Shown in pieces: positions 9,970 to 18,401 of a DNA stretch of 34,859 nt. The number at the start of each line of letters is the position of its first letter. The first letter of the stretch is position 1. Both the position numbers and the translations under genes were made by a program. The DNA comes from Zoogloeaceae bacterium. Its GTDB lineage: Bacteria > Pseudomonadota > Gammaproteobacteria > Burkholderiales > Rhodocyclaceae. Under the pieces are notes generated by a model. That model saw nothing but the letters and a program-made list of their open reading frames with translations. It made no database searches and was not told where the DNA came from. The DNA is taken from the NCBI GenBank assembly GCA_016791005.1, contig JAEUNY010000048.1, forward strand, positions 1 to 34,859, in the 5' to 3' direction.

Positions 9970-10750
9970 CTTTGCAGGCTGGGTGGCCAGCGGGCCATGG
10001 TGGTTGCTGGGGCCTGCGGCGCTCATGGCTGGCATGGTGGACGCAATCGTCGGAGGCGGGGGCCTAATTCAGATTCCCGCGCTGTTTTCTGCCTACCCGA
10101 CGGAGGCGCCCGCTCGCATCTTCGGGACCAATAAGCTTGCGAGCATCGTAGGCACCTCCAGCGCTGCATGGCAGTACGCCCGGCGCATCAAGGTGCCTTG
10201 GGCGTTGGCCGCTCCCGGGGTGCTCTTTGCCCTGGGGGGCGCGGCGGTGGGTGCCAGGGGGGTCAGCATATTGGATCCGACGCTGGTTCGACCCGGGGTC
10301 ATCGTCTTGCTGCTGGCCGTGGCTTTTTATACCTATCGCCGCAAGGATTTCGGCGTTGCGGGATTGGCTCCCGGGGCTGAGCCCCCTCCGCGCTGGATCG
10401 GCTGGTTGATTGCTCTCGGGATTGGATGCTACGACGGTCTTTTCGGACCGGGCACCGGCAGTTTCTTCATCTTCCTGTTGATCCGGTTCGCGCACCTGGA
10501 TTTTCTGCATGCCTCTGCCGTGGCCAAGCTTTGGAATGCGGCCACCAATCTCTCCGCCATCGGGGTGTTTGCCGCCGTGGGCGCGGTAAAGTGGGAGGTC
10601 GGTGCGCTCATGGCTGTGTGCAATTTGTTAGGCGCCCAGGTAGGCACCTACCTCGCGCTCCGGCGGGGGGCGGGGTTCGTGCGCCACGTATTTTTGGGCG
10701 TGGTGCTGATGCTGGTCGCCAAGCTGGCCTTGGACTGGATGGCGGGGTAA
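9962..10750 (+). CDS. TauE/SafE (DUF81) family membrane permease, YfcA-like
   Basis: Predicted inner-membrane permease of the sulfite/organosulfur-anion exporter family, about 262 residues with seven to eight hydrophobic spans. The first repeat has GMVDAIVGGGGLIQIPALF followed by FGTNKLASIVGTSSA, the signature of the YfcA subgroup. The second has GCYDGLFGPGTGSFF and AKLWNAATNLSAI, showing the internal duplication typical of the family. The substrate is not established for YfcA-like members. The start is uncertain. GTG at 9962 lies within parS site 1, and GTG at 9983 is the next choice. There is no ATG upstream of the first span in this frame. It sits between two parS sites and is 3 nt from speE. 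Confidence 0.88.
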   Translation: MEHFAGWVASGPWWLLGPAALMAGMVDAIVGGGGLIQIPALFSAYPTEAPARIFGTNKLASIVGTSSAAWQYARRIKVPWALAAPGVLFALGGAAVGARGVSILDPTLVRPGVIVLLLAVAFYTYRRKDFGVAGLAPGAEPPPRWIGWLIALGIGCYDGLFGPGTGSFFIFLLIRFAHLDFLHASAVAKLWNAATNLSAIGVFAAVGAVKWEVGALMAVCNLLGAQVGTYLALRRGAGFVRHVFLGVVLMLVAKLALDWMAG

Positions 10751-10753
10751 GGG

Positions 10754-11671
10754 ATGGGGGTGTTTCACGTGGAACAGGAGGATGAACGCGACGGCGCCAC
10801 CGACAAGGCGGAATGGGTGTCGGAAAGCATTGGCGAAGGCGTCGTTCTCGCCATCCGCACTGGCGCTTGTGAGGTGGCCATTCAGTCATCCGTTCAACGC
10901 ATTGAGATTCATCGCGGGGCCTCGGCCTTGGGAGGCCTATATCGCCTGGACGGCGTCGCGATGGCTGCCGTGGGCGATGAGTTCATCCTCCACGAGAATC
11001 TTGTCTTCCCTGCTGCCGTCGCACATGGCGCCCCCAAGCGGGTGCTCGTCCTCGGGGGTGGGGATGGTGGGTCGGTTCGCCGCCTACTCCGGATTCCTGC
11101 TGTGGGTGAAATTCATGTCGTCGAGATCGATGAGGCAGTGGTGCGAGCCGCGGAAAGCCACTTGGCGCCGATTCATCGGGGAGCCTTTTCCGACCCGCGG
11201 GTGCATCTCCACATTGCCGACGCGGCTCAGGTATTCGATGCCCAGCCGGACCCCGAGCCTTTTGATCTCATTTTGTTTGACCTGACCGATCCGATTGGTT
11301 CGGCGCTGCCTCTCTACCAGCCGCCATTCCTGGAGCGCTGCCGATCTCACCTGACCGACCGCGGAATTCTCACCCTCCACACTGCTTCGCCGTTCTACGC
11401 CCCAGATCAGGTTAAGAAGATCCTCGGTGGATTGCGCCAGGAGTTCCCGGTGGTCCGCCCTTATTTTTTCCCGGCGCCGCTCTACGGTGGGTGGTGGGGC
11501 ATGGCCACCGCCGCACGATGGACCGACCCGGCCACCCTGACGCCTGCCGTTATTGACCAACGCCTCAATGCCTGGGGCGTGAGCGACCTCGATTACTACA
11601 ATGGAAGCATCCATGTTGCTCAGTTCGCCTTACCCAATTTCATCCGAAGATGCCTGACTCCCGAGCCATAA
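10754..11671 (+). CDS. Spermidine synthase-like aminopropyltransferase (SpeE family)
   Basis: Rossmann-fold enzyme of the PABS family, which transfers an aminopropyl group from decarboxylated S-adenosylmethionine to a polyamine. The 305 residues contain VLVLGGGDGGSVRRLL (cofactor loop), then HVVEIDEAVV with the ribose-binding acidic residue. The catalytic segment is ILFDLTDPIGSALPLY, in which the Asp before L-T-D-P is kept. The ATG at 10754 has GTAAGGG just upstream. The first codons (VFHVEQ) are encoded by parS site 2. A stronger AGGAGG lies before an out-of-frame ATG at 10782. No speD is in view, so substrate and physiological role are inferred. The 3' end overlaps rsmB by 22 nt. Confidence 0.85.
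   Translation: MGVFHVEQEDERDGATDKAEWVSESIGEGVVLAIRTGACEVAIQSSVQRIEIHRGASALGGLYRLDGVAMAAVGDEFILHENLVFPAAVAHGAPKRVLVLGGGDGGSVRRLLRIPAVGEIHVVEIDEAVVRAAESHLAPIHRGAFSDPRVHLHIADAAQVFDAQPDPEPFDLILFDLTDPIGSALPLYQPPFLERCRSHLTDRGILTLHTASPFYAPDQVKKILGGLRQEFPVVRPYFFPAPLYGGWWGMATAARWTDPATLTPAVIDQRLNAWGVSDLDYYNGSIHVAQFALPNFIRRCLTPEP
10761..10776. other. parS-like centromere site 2
   Basis: TGTTTCACGTGGAACA matches 15 of 16 positions of the consensus parS TGTTTCACGTGAAACA. It lies within codons 3-8 of the SpeE-like gene, 807 bp from parS site 1 and in the same orientation and reading phase. ParB binding is the expected role. Confidence 0.85.
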
Positions 11672-12972
11672 AGAACCCCCGATCTGTATCCGCCACTCCA
11701 CTGTCCTTGCCGCCGGACAGCTTGGGGTTCGCCATGCTCCAGGCGTCAACTCTGGTCGCGGCGGTTCTGGGTGGCCAAGCCCTGAACGAGGCGTTTGAAT
11801 CCCTTTGGGCTCGGCCCTTGCCCTGGACGCCGGCCAATCGGGGCGCGATCCAGGATCTGACCTACCAGACCCTCCGTCACTATGGCCGAGGCGACGCCTG
11901 GATCCGCCGCCTCACCCACCGCCCGCCGCCGCTCCCCGTCCGCGCCCTCCTCCTGGTGGCGATCGACCGCCTGGATGCCGCGGCCTCCGAGGTTCACACC
12001 ACGGTGGATCAGGCGGTGGGGGCGGCCGGGGTGTTGCGACCGGCGATCAAGGGCATGGTGAACGGCGTGCTCCGCAATGTTCTGCGCACGGCGGACGGGG
12101 CGCCGGCGGAAGAGGAGGCTCGCTACGGCCACCCGGCCTGGTGGCTCGCCCGCCTGCGTCGCGACCACCCGATCGACTGGAGTGCCATCGCGGAAGCCGG
12201 CAATACCCATCCGCCCATGAGTCTGCGGGTCAACCGCCGACGGGCCAGCGCGGCGGATGTCGCAGCGGCCCTGACCGGGGCTGGCCTCGTCTACCGCGAC
12301 CAAGGGCCGTACGGCTACACCCTCGAGCGGCCGGTGCCCGTTCAGCGGCTGCCGGGGTTCACGGAGGGCATGCTCTCGATTCAGGACGCCGGGGCCCAGC
12401 GGGCGGCGGGTTGGCTGGACCTCGCAGCGGGCCAACGGGTGCTGGATGCCTGTGCCGCACCGGGGGGCAAGGCCGCCCACATCCTGGAATCCGCCGACGT
12501 GAGCTTGTTGGCCCTGGAAAAGGACGCCGGGCGCAGCAGACGGATCGCCGAGAACTATCGACGCCTTGGGCTTATCGGCGAGATCCGGGTTGCCGATGCC
12601 GGTCAGCCGGCCAGTTGGTGGGATGGCCGTCCCTTCGACCGCATCTTGGCCGACGTGCCGTGCTCCGCTTCCGGTGTCGTGCGCCGCCATCCGGATATCA
12701 AATGGCTGCGCCGCGAGGCCGATATCCGCGCCTTTGCTGCGCAGCAAACCCGCCTGCTGGATGCGCTCTGGCCGACCCTCGCAGGGGGTGGCAAAATGCT
12801 CTATGTCACCTGTTCGGTGTTCCGGGAAGAGAACCAGGATCAGATCTGTCGTTTCCTGGAGCGCTATCCAGACGCCCAAACCCTACCCCTCGATGGCCGG
12901 CCGGACTGCCCACTGCTCCCCGACGATGACCACGACGGTTTCTACTTCGCCCTTCTCCAGAAGCGGCCTTGA
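11650..12972 (+). CDS. rsmB: 16S rRNA m5C967 methyltransferase RsmB
   Basis: SAM-dependent methyltransferase that modifies C967 of 16S rRNA. It is 440 residues, close to the usual ~430. The N-terminal NusB-like RNA-binding domain (about 20-160) is followed by the NOL1/NOP2/Sun catalytic domain. Motif I is DACAAPGGKAAHIL. Motif IV is DVPCSASGVVRRHPDIKW with C338, and motif VI is YVTCSVFREEN with the catalytic C388. The ATG at 11650 is used. Family N-termini align from SLPPDSLGFAMLQA, so a start up to about 19 codons later is possible. It overlaps the speE end by 22 nt and is 7 nt from the DUF4390 gene. Confidence 0.95.
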   Translation: MPDSRAIKNPRSVSATPLSLPPDSLGFAMLQASTLVAAVLGGQALNEAFESLWARPLPWTPANRGAIQDLTYQTLRHYGRGDAWIRRLTHRPPPLPVRALLLVAIDRLDAAASEVHTTVDQAVGAAGVLRPAIKGMVNGVLRNVLRTADGAPAEEEARYGHPAWWLARLRRDHPIDWSAIAEAGNTHPPMSLRVNRRRASAADVAAALTGAGLVYRDQGPYGYTLERPVPVQRLPGFTEGMLSIQDAGAQRAAGWLDLAAGQRVLDACAAPGGKAAHILESADVSLLALEKDAGRSRRIAENYRRLGLIGEIRVADAGQPASWWDGRPFDRILADVPCSASGVVRRHPDIKWLRREADIRAFAAQQTRLLDALWPTLAGGGKMLYVTCSVFREENQDQICRFLERYPDAQTLPLDGRPDCPLLPDDDHDGFYFALLQKRP

Positions 12973-12979
12973 GCGCGTC

Positions 12980-13537
12980 TTGAGGGCCCTCGGCCTGCTC
13001 GTCTGGCTGCTCCTCGCGCCTTGGCAGGCTTGGGCGGCGGAGAACGGCATCCGCAATGCGGAGATCCTGGCCTCGGAGGAGGGATTCGTGGTCAACGCCG
13101 ACATCGATCTGGCGCTCACCAACCGGCTGGAGGATGCGCTGCGCCGGGGCGTTTCCCTTTACTTCGTGGCTGAGTTAGAGATCACCCGTGACCGCTGGTA
13201 TTGGCTCGATGAGGAGGTGGTGATGCGCCGTCTGGACTACCGCCTCTCCTACCACGCCATCACCCGCGCCTATCGCCTGTCCATCGGAAGCCTGCACCAG
13301 AATTTTGATTCCCTGGAAGCCGCATTTCAGACCATGCGGCGCATCCGAAGCTGGAACGTGGCCGAGCGGGGAGAACTCCAGGTGGGCGCCACCTACAACG
13401 CCGCCCTGCGGATGGCCCTGGATCCCACCCAACTTCCGAAGCCCTTCCAGGTCACCGCCTTCAGTAGTCGAGACTGGAACATCGGTACCGACTGGTATCG
13501 CTGGACTTTCCAGGCGATGGCGCCGGAGGGGCGATGA
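12980..13537 (+). CDS. DUF4390 secreted protein
   Basis: A protein of 185 residues with a clear Sec signal peptide (MRALGLLVWLLLAPWQAWA, cleavage after A19). The mature part reads GIRNAEILASEEGFVVNADI, then RGVSLYFVAELEITRDRWYW and WRYxLDYRLSYHAITRAYRL-like segments, a pattern I recognise as the DUF4390 family. That family is regularly encoded between rsmB and an NtrY-like kinase in betaproteobacteria. The TTG at 12980 is chosen because it gives a perfect signal peptide and no ATG or GTG is available there. Its ATGA overlap with the kinase gene suggests coupled translation and a periplasmic role connected to that sensor. No biochemical function is known to me. Confidence 0.85.
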   Translation: MRALGLLVWLLLAPWQAWAAENGIRNAEILASEEGFVVNADIDLALTNRLEDALRRGVSLYFVAELEITRDRWYWLDEEVVMRRLDYRLSYHAITRAYRLSIGSLHQNFDSLEAAFQTMRRIRSWNVAERGELQVGATYNAALRMALDPTQLPKPFQVTAFSSRDWNIGTDWYRWTFQAMAPEGR

Positions 13538-15642
13538 AACGCATCGCGGTGGTCGTCGCGGCAGCGCTGGCTGCCATCTCGGTCTTTCTCCTCGCATCGG
13601 CCAGCAGCAATACCGAGCTGTTCGCCAAAAGCTATCCTTACCTACTGGCCTTCAATGGCTTCATTGCAGTCGGCCTCGCGGGCTTGGTCTTCGTCCAGCT
13701 GCGGAGCCTGTGGCGGGAGTACCGGGCTCGCCAGTTTGGCTCCCGTCTTAAGTACCGCCTGCTTTTGATGTTTGCCTTGATGGCCGTGGTGCCCGGCGCC
13801 GTCATGTACGCCGTCTCCCTCCAGTTCGTCGTGCGCAGCATCGAATCCTGGTTTGACGTGCGGGTGGATGCCGCCCTCGAGGGCGGCATCGCCCTGGGGC
13901 AAAATGCCCTCGATTACCTGAGTGGGCAGATCGAAGGCAAGGGTCGTGACCTCGCCCTGGCGCTGTCGGACACCGATACGGTGATGGCGCCTCGCCTCAA
14001 CCAGTTGCGAGAGCAGGTGGGGTTGGAAAGCGTCACCGTGTTGCACGGCGATGGGCGGGTGGATGCCACCTCGTCGATCGTGCTGGGCGGACTCTTGCCG
14101 GAGGTGCCCACTCCGGCCCAATTGCGCGAGGCGCGCCAGAGCCAGCTGCTGAAGACGGTGGAGTCCGGCGCGGACGGCAGCTTGGTGATTCGGGTTCTGC
14201 TGCCCATCCCGGCCCATAGCATTGCCGGCGGCGAGCGTTACCTGGCGGTGAGCCAGAGCGTCCCGGCGACCTTTGCCCGCCATGTGGAGAGCGTTCAGGA
14301 GGCCTACCGGGACTACCAACAGCTGACCCTGGGGCGGGTCGGTCTGAAGCGAATCTATTCGCTCACCCTCACCCTCACCCTCCTCCTTTCCCTGCTGGGC
14401 GCGGTCGCGGTCGCGTTTCTGCTCGCGCGGCGCCTTGCGGCACCCTTGTTGATTCTGGCCGAAGGAACCCGCGCCGTGGCCCAGGGGGACTTCAGTCCCC
14501 GCCAGTCTCTCCCTGCGCGGGATGAACTGGGCGTGCTGACCCAGTCCTTCAATCAGATGACCCGCCAGTTGCAGGACGCCCGCGCCAGCGCGGAGCGCAG
14601 CCGGGAGGCGGTGGAGGCTTCCCGTGCATACCTTGAGAGCATTCTGGCCAATCTCTCGACCGGGGTTCTGGCTTTTGCCGCCGATGGCACGCTGCGGGCA
14701 GCTAATCGGGGGGCGATGGATATCCTTCAGGACGACCTGGATGGTTTCGAGGATGTGGCCTTGGCCGACTGGCCCCGCCACCACGCATTTCGCGATGCCT
14801 TGCTTGAGGGGTTCAGCGAGGGCCGAGACAACTGGCAGACCCAGATCGAGTTTGTCGGGGCCGACCACCATCCCAAAACCCTCCTCATCCACATTGCTCG
14901 CCTTCCGGAAGTGGCCGGTACCGGCCAGGTGGTGGTGTTCGATGACATCAGCAGCCTGATTTCGGCCCAGCGTAACGCCGCCTGGGCCGAGGTGGCGCGG
15001 CGTCTGGCCCACGAGATCAAGAACCCGCTGACCCCCATCCAGCTGTCTGCCGAGCGCCTCGCCTTCAAGCTGCGGGATCGCCTCGACGAGGATGGGCGCA
15101 CGATGATGGATCGCTCCACCACCACCATCGTCAATCAGGTTGAGGCGATGAAGAACCTGGTGAATGCCTTCCGGGACTATGCCAAGCTGCCCAGCCCGGT
15201 GCTCCAGCCGGTGGATCTGCCGGCCCTGATCCGCGAAGTGCTGCACCTTTATGAGAGCGCGCGGGCGCCCATCGCCGCCGAGATCGAGGCGGGCCTGCCG
15301 CCCATCATGGCCGACGCAAGCCAGCTTCGTCAGGTGATCCACAATCTCCTGCAGAATGCCGAAGAGGCCCTGGCTGAAGTCCCCGAATCTCGCATCGAAC
15401 TCGTCCTGCGCCGGGAAGGTAACCGGGTTTGCCTGCTCTTGCGGGATAATGGCCCCGGCTTCCAGGCGGAGTTTCTGAATCGGGCCTTTGAACCCTATTT
15501 CACCACCAAGCCGCGGGGAACCGGGCTGGGCCTGGCGATCGTAAAGAAGATCATCGACGAACACGGCGGGGAGATCCGCCTGGCCAATCGGGAAGCGGGG
15601 GGCGCGGAGGTGCGCGTCCGCCTTCCCATCGGCCACGACTGA
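13534..15642 (+). CDS. NtrY-like membrane sensor histidine kinase
   Basis: Inner-membrane two-component sensor, 702 residues. Two spans lie near the N-terminus (about 5-25 and 35-55), another at about 72-95, and a periplasmic region reaches about 275. The span at about 277-303 (LTLTLTLLLSLLGAVAVAFL) is followed by HAMP with DELGVLTQSFNQM. A PAS-like domain (about 365-480) precedes HisKA, RRLAHEIKNPLTPIQ, with the phosphorylated H493. The ATPase has HNLLQNAEEAL (N box), DNGPGF and GTGLGLAIVKKI. This matches NtrY, the nitrogen and redox-linked sensor of NtrYX. The partner response regulator starts 18 nt downstream. The signal sensed here cannot be told from sequence. Confidence 0.92.
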   Translation: MKRIAVVVAAALAAISVFLLASASSNTELFAKSYPYLLAFNGFIAVGLAGLVFVQLRSLWREYRARQFGSRLKYRLLLMFALMAVVPGAVMYAVSLQFVVRSIESWFDVRVDAALEGGIALGQNALDYLSGQIEGKGRDLALALSDTDTVMAPRLNQLREQVGLESVTVLHGDGRVDATSSIVLGGLLPEVPTPAQLREARQSQLLKTVESGADGSLVIRVLLPIPAHSIAGGERYLAVSQSVPATFARHVESVQEAYRDYQQLTLGRVGLKRIYSLTLTLTLLLSLLGAVAVAFLLARRLAAPLLILAEGTRAVAQGDFSPRQSLPARDELGVLTQSFNQMTRQLQDARASAERSREAVEASRAYLESILANLSTGVLAFAADGTLRAANRGAMDILQDDLDGFEDVALADWPRHHAFRDALLEGFSEGRDNWQTQIEFVGADHHPKTLLIHIARLPEVAGTGQVVVFDDISSLISAQRNAAWAEVARRLAHEIKNPLTPIQLSAERLAFKLRDRLDEDGRTMMDRSTTTIVNQVEAMKNLVNAFRDYAKLPSPVLQPVDLPALIREVLHLYESARAPIAAEIEAGLPPIMADASQLRQVIHNLLQNAEEALAEVPESRIELVLRREGNRVCLLLRDNGPGFQAEFLNRAFEPYFTTKPRGTGLGLAIVKKIIDEHGGEIRLANREAGGAEVRVRLPIGHD

Positions 15643-15660
15643 CGAGCCATCACCGACGCT

Positions 15661-16905
15661 ATGACCAAGATTCTGATTGTTGATGACGAAATCGGCATTC
15701 GCGAGCTCCTGTCGGAGATCCTGATGGACGAGGGCTACGACGTCCAGCTTGCGGAAAACGCCGCTGCGGCCCGGGCGGCCCGTCAGGCCGCCAAGCCCGA
15801 TCTGGTGCTGCTCGACATCTGGATGCCCGATACCGACGGGATCACCCTGCTCAAAGAGTGGTCTGCGAACGGGCAGCTCACCATGCCGGTGATCATGATG
15901 TCCGGCCATGGCACCATCGACACCGCGGTCGAGGCGACCCGCATTGGTGCCATCGACTACCTTGAAAAACCCATCGCCCTCCAAAAGCTCCTCTCCACGG
16001 TCAAGCGGGGACTTCAGCGCCGGGAAGGAACGGTCCCCATCCCGCCGCTGACCCTGGGAGCCTTCCCCCGCTCGGCGCCGCTGCGAGACCTCAAGAAGCG
16101 GCTCGACCAGATCGCCTCCCGCAGCCGCCTGGTCCTCATGCGCTGCGGGCCCGGGAGCGTGGTGGAACTGGCCGCCCGCAGTCTCCAACCGGCTGGGGTG
16201 CCGTGGCACGATCTGGGGAGTCATTCCGAGCCCCTGGACCTCGGGCGGCTGCAGGCCAACCAGGGTGGGGTGATCTTTGTATCCGAGCTGGGCCGCCTCA
16301 ACCGCGCCCAGCAGAAAAACCTCGCCTTCGCCGTGGAGCGCCTCGACCGCTTCGATCTGCGTCTGGTGATGGCCAGCGAGCAGGGCCCCGAAGCCCTGAT
16401 CGAGGCGGGCTGGGACGAGCCATTGGTGCAACATTTGTACGAAGTCACCTTGTCCCTGCCCGCCCTAGCGGAGTTGCGGGATGAGGTGCCGGAGCTGGCG
16501 GCGCAGATCCTCGTGCATCTGGCGGAATCCGGGGAAGTACCTTTGCGCCAGTTTTCCACCGGCGCGCTCAACGCGCTGCGCACCCACCCCTGGTCAGGGG
16601 GCATCGCCGAGTTGCGAGCGGCGGTGAAGTCTCTCGCCCTGGCCTCCCTCGAGGAAGAGATTCCAGCCACCGCGGTCCATGATCTGCTGGCCCACACCCC
16701 GGTCGCGGCCCACGGCCTGCTCCTCGATCAGCCGCTGCGGGAAGCCCGGGAGGCTTTCGAGCGTCTCTACTTCGAGCATCACTTGCGCCTGGAGGGCGGC
16801 AACATGACCCGCCTGGCCGAAAAGTGCGGGCTCGAGCGGACCCACCTCTACCGCAAGCTCAAGCAACTCGGAATCAGCGTCGGCCGTCGCGCCGAGGACG
16901 CCTGA
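15661..16905 (+). CDS. NtrX-like response regulator with degenerate AAA+ domain
   Basis: Response regulator of 414 residues paired with the upstream kinase. The receiver domain is intact: D8, D9, phosphoacceptor D52 (LLDIWMPD), S81 and K103. The middle domain is collinear with sigma-54 activator ATPases but decayed. The Walker A position reads RCGPGSVV (161-168) without GK(T/S). The GAFTGA loop is missing, and Walker B reads GGVIFVSELG with Ser in place of Asp (208). PWSGGIAELRAAV still marks the sensor II region. The C-terminal Fis-type HTH is intact (GGNMTRLAEKCGLERTHLYR). It therefore probably binds DNA but cannot activate sigma-54 RNA polymerase by ATP hydrolysis. Confidence 0.9.
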   Translation: MTKILIVDDEIGIRELLSEILMDEGYDVQLAENAAAARAARQAAKPDLVLLDIWMPDTDGITLLKEWSANGQLTMPVIMMSGHGTIDTAVEATRIGAIDYLEKPIALQKLLSTVKRGLQRREGTVPIPPLTLGAFPRSAPLRDLKKRLDQIASRSRLVLMRCGPGSVVELAARSLQPAGVPWHDLGSHSEPLDLGRLQANQGGVIFVSELGRLNRAQQKNLAFAVERLDRFDLRLVMASEQGPEALIEAGWDEPLVQHLYEVTLSLPALAELRDEVPELAAQILVHLAESGEVPLRQFSTGALNALRTHPWSGGIAELRAAVKSLALASLEEEIPATAVHDLLAHTPVAAHGLLLDQPLREAREAFERLYFEHHLRLEGGNMTRLAEKCGLERTHLYRKLKQLGISVGRRAEDA

Positions 16906-16973
16906 CGGGCCCTGTGCGCCTTGCGAGGGCCGGCGTAGAATCGGCGCCTGCCTAGGGCGGGGGGACAGCCGTT

Positions 16974-18401
16974 GTGAAGATCATCATTCTTGGCGCGGGT
17001 CAGGTGGGGGCGTCGGTGGCCGAAAGTCTGGTTTCCGAAGCCAACGACATTACGGTGGTGGACAGCGATGCCGCCCACCTACGCCATCTCCAGGAGCGTC
17101 TCGACCTGCGGGGGGTGTGCGGCAACGCCGCGTCGCCCCTGGTGCTGCGGGAAGCCGGCGCCGACGACGCCGACCTTCTGATCGCCGTGACGCAGTCGGA
17201 TCAGACCAACCTCTGTGCCTGCCGCATCGCCAAGACCGTCTTCAACCTCCCGACCCGCATCGCACGCCTGCGCTCAGCGGACTACGAAGACTTTCCCCTC
17301 CTCCTCAACGACGACAATTTCTCGGTGGATTATTCGATCTGCCCCGAGCAGATCGTCACCGACTACATCCGCAAGCTCATCGAGTTTCCCGAGGCCCTCC
17401 AGGTGCTGGAGTTCGGCAACGGCATGGTGAGTCTGGTCGGGGTGCGGGCCTTCGAGGGGGGCATGCTGGTGGGCCACCCCCTGCGCACGCTGCCGGTCCA
17501 CATCCCCAACGTCGACGTGCGGGTGGCGGCCATTTTTCGTCAGGACCAGCCCATCGTGCCCACCGGCGACACCAAGATCGAGGTGGGCGACGAAGTCTTC
17601 ATCCTCGCAGCATCCCACCACATCCGGCGGGTGCTCACCGAACTACGGCGGATGGACCGGCCCATCCGCAACATCATCATCGCGGGGGGCGGCAACATCG
17701 GCTTCCGTCTGGCGAAATCCATCGAAAAGAACTACCGGGTCAAGCTGGTGGAGCGGGACAAGTGGCGGGCGGAGTGGCTGGCCAGCCAGCTCACCCAGAC
17801 GCTGGTGTTCCGCGGCGATGCGACGGACGAGAGCCTGCTTGAGACGGAAAGCGTCGACGAGACCTGCATGTTCCTCGCCCTTACCAACGACGATGAAGAC
17901 AACATCATGTCGTCGTCCCTGGCCAAACAGATGGGGGCTCGGCGGGTGTTGGCCCTCATCAACCGCAAGTCTTATGTGGACCTTGTTCAGGGCGGGCGCA
18001 TCGACATTGCCATCAGCCCGGCGGAAACCTCCATCGGCTGTCTGCTGGCCTATGTCCGCCAGGGGGACGTGGCGGCGGTGCATAGCCTGCGTCGGGGGGC
18101 GGCCGAGGCCCTCGAGGTGGTGGCCCACGGAGACAGCCGAAGCTCCAAGGTGGTGGGGCGCACGGTGGAGGAGCTGGGGCTTCCGGAGGGGGCAACCATC
18201 GGGGCGATCGTTCGCGAATCCGGTTTCGTGGTCGATGCCGGCCACCTCACTCACACCACCCGCAAGGTGTGGGAGGTCATCATCGCCCATCACGACACGG
18301 TGATCGAGCCCGAGGACCATGTGATCGTCTTCTGCGTGAGCAAAAAGCTGGTGCGCCAGGTCGAGCGCCTGTTCCAGGTGGGCTGGAGCTTTTTTGGATG
18401 A
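16974..18401 (+). CDS. trkA: Trk potassium uptake regulatory protein TrkA
   Basis: Peripheral cytoplasmic NAD(H)-binding subunit that gates the TrkH potassium channel. It has 475 residues with two tandem RCK modules. The first Rossmann motif is IIILGAGQVGASVAESL at the N-terminus. The second is IIIAGGGNIGFRLAKSIE at about 235, followed by a C-terminal TrkA_C domain. A GTG start at 16974 gives MKIIILGAG, the standard TrkA beginning. GGGGGAC lies about 12 nt upstream. The 68-nt gap from the response regulator contains a possible -10 (TAGAAT) but no matching -35. It overlaps trkH by 4 nt (ATGA), showing one transcriptional unit. Confidence 0.96.
   Translation: MKIIILGAGQVGASVAESLVSEANDITVVDSDAAHLRHLQERLDLRGVCGNAASPLVLREAGADDADLLIAVTQSDQTNLCACRIAKTVFNLPTRIARLRSADYEDFPLLLNDDNFSVDYSICPEQIVTDYIRKLIEFPEALQVLEFGNGMVSLVGVRAFEGGMLVGHPLRTLPVHIPNVDVRVAAIFRQDQPIVPTGDTKIEVGDEVFILAASHHIRRVLTELRRMDRPIRNIIIAGGGNIGFRLAKSIEKNYRVKLVERDKWRAEWLASQLTQTLVFRGDATDESLLETESVDETCMFLALTNDDEDNIMSSSLAKQMGARRVLALINRKSYVDLVQGGRIDIAISPAETSIGCLLAYVRQGDVAAVHSLRRGAAEALEVVAHGDSRSSKVVGRTVEELGLPEGATIGAIVRESGFVVDAGHLTHTTRKVWEVIIAHHDTVIEPEDHVIVFCVSKKLVRQVERLFQVGWSFFG

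Noticed and set aside
14362..14379. CTCACC repeated three times in the sensor-kinase gene
   Set aside because: Encodes LTLTLT of a membrane span. Three six-base units keep frame and are too few to argue for phase variation.
13642..16434. Very long open frame on the minus strand opposite the sensor kinase and response regulator
   Set aside because: Its composition is that of the antisense of GC-rich coding DNA, with no recognisable domain, and the plus strand has two well-supported genes.
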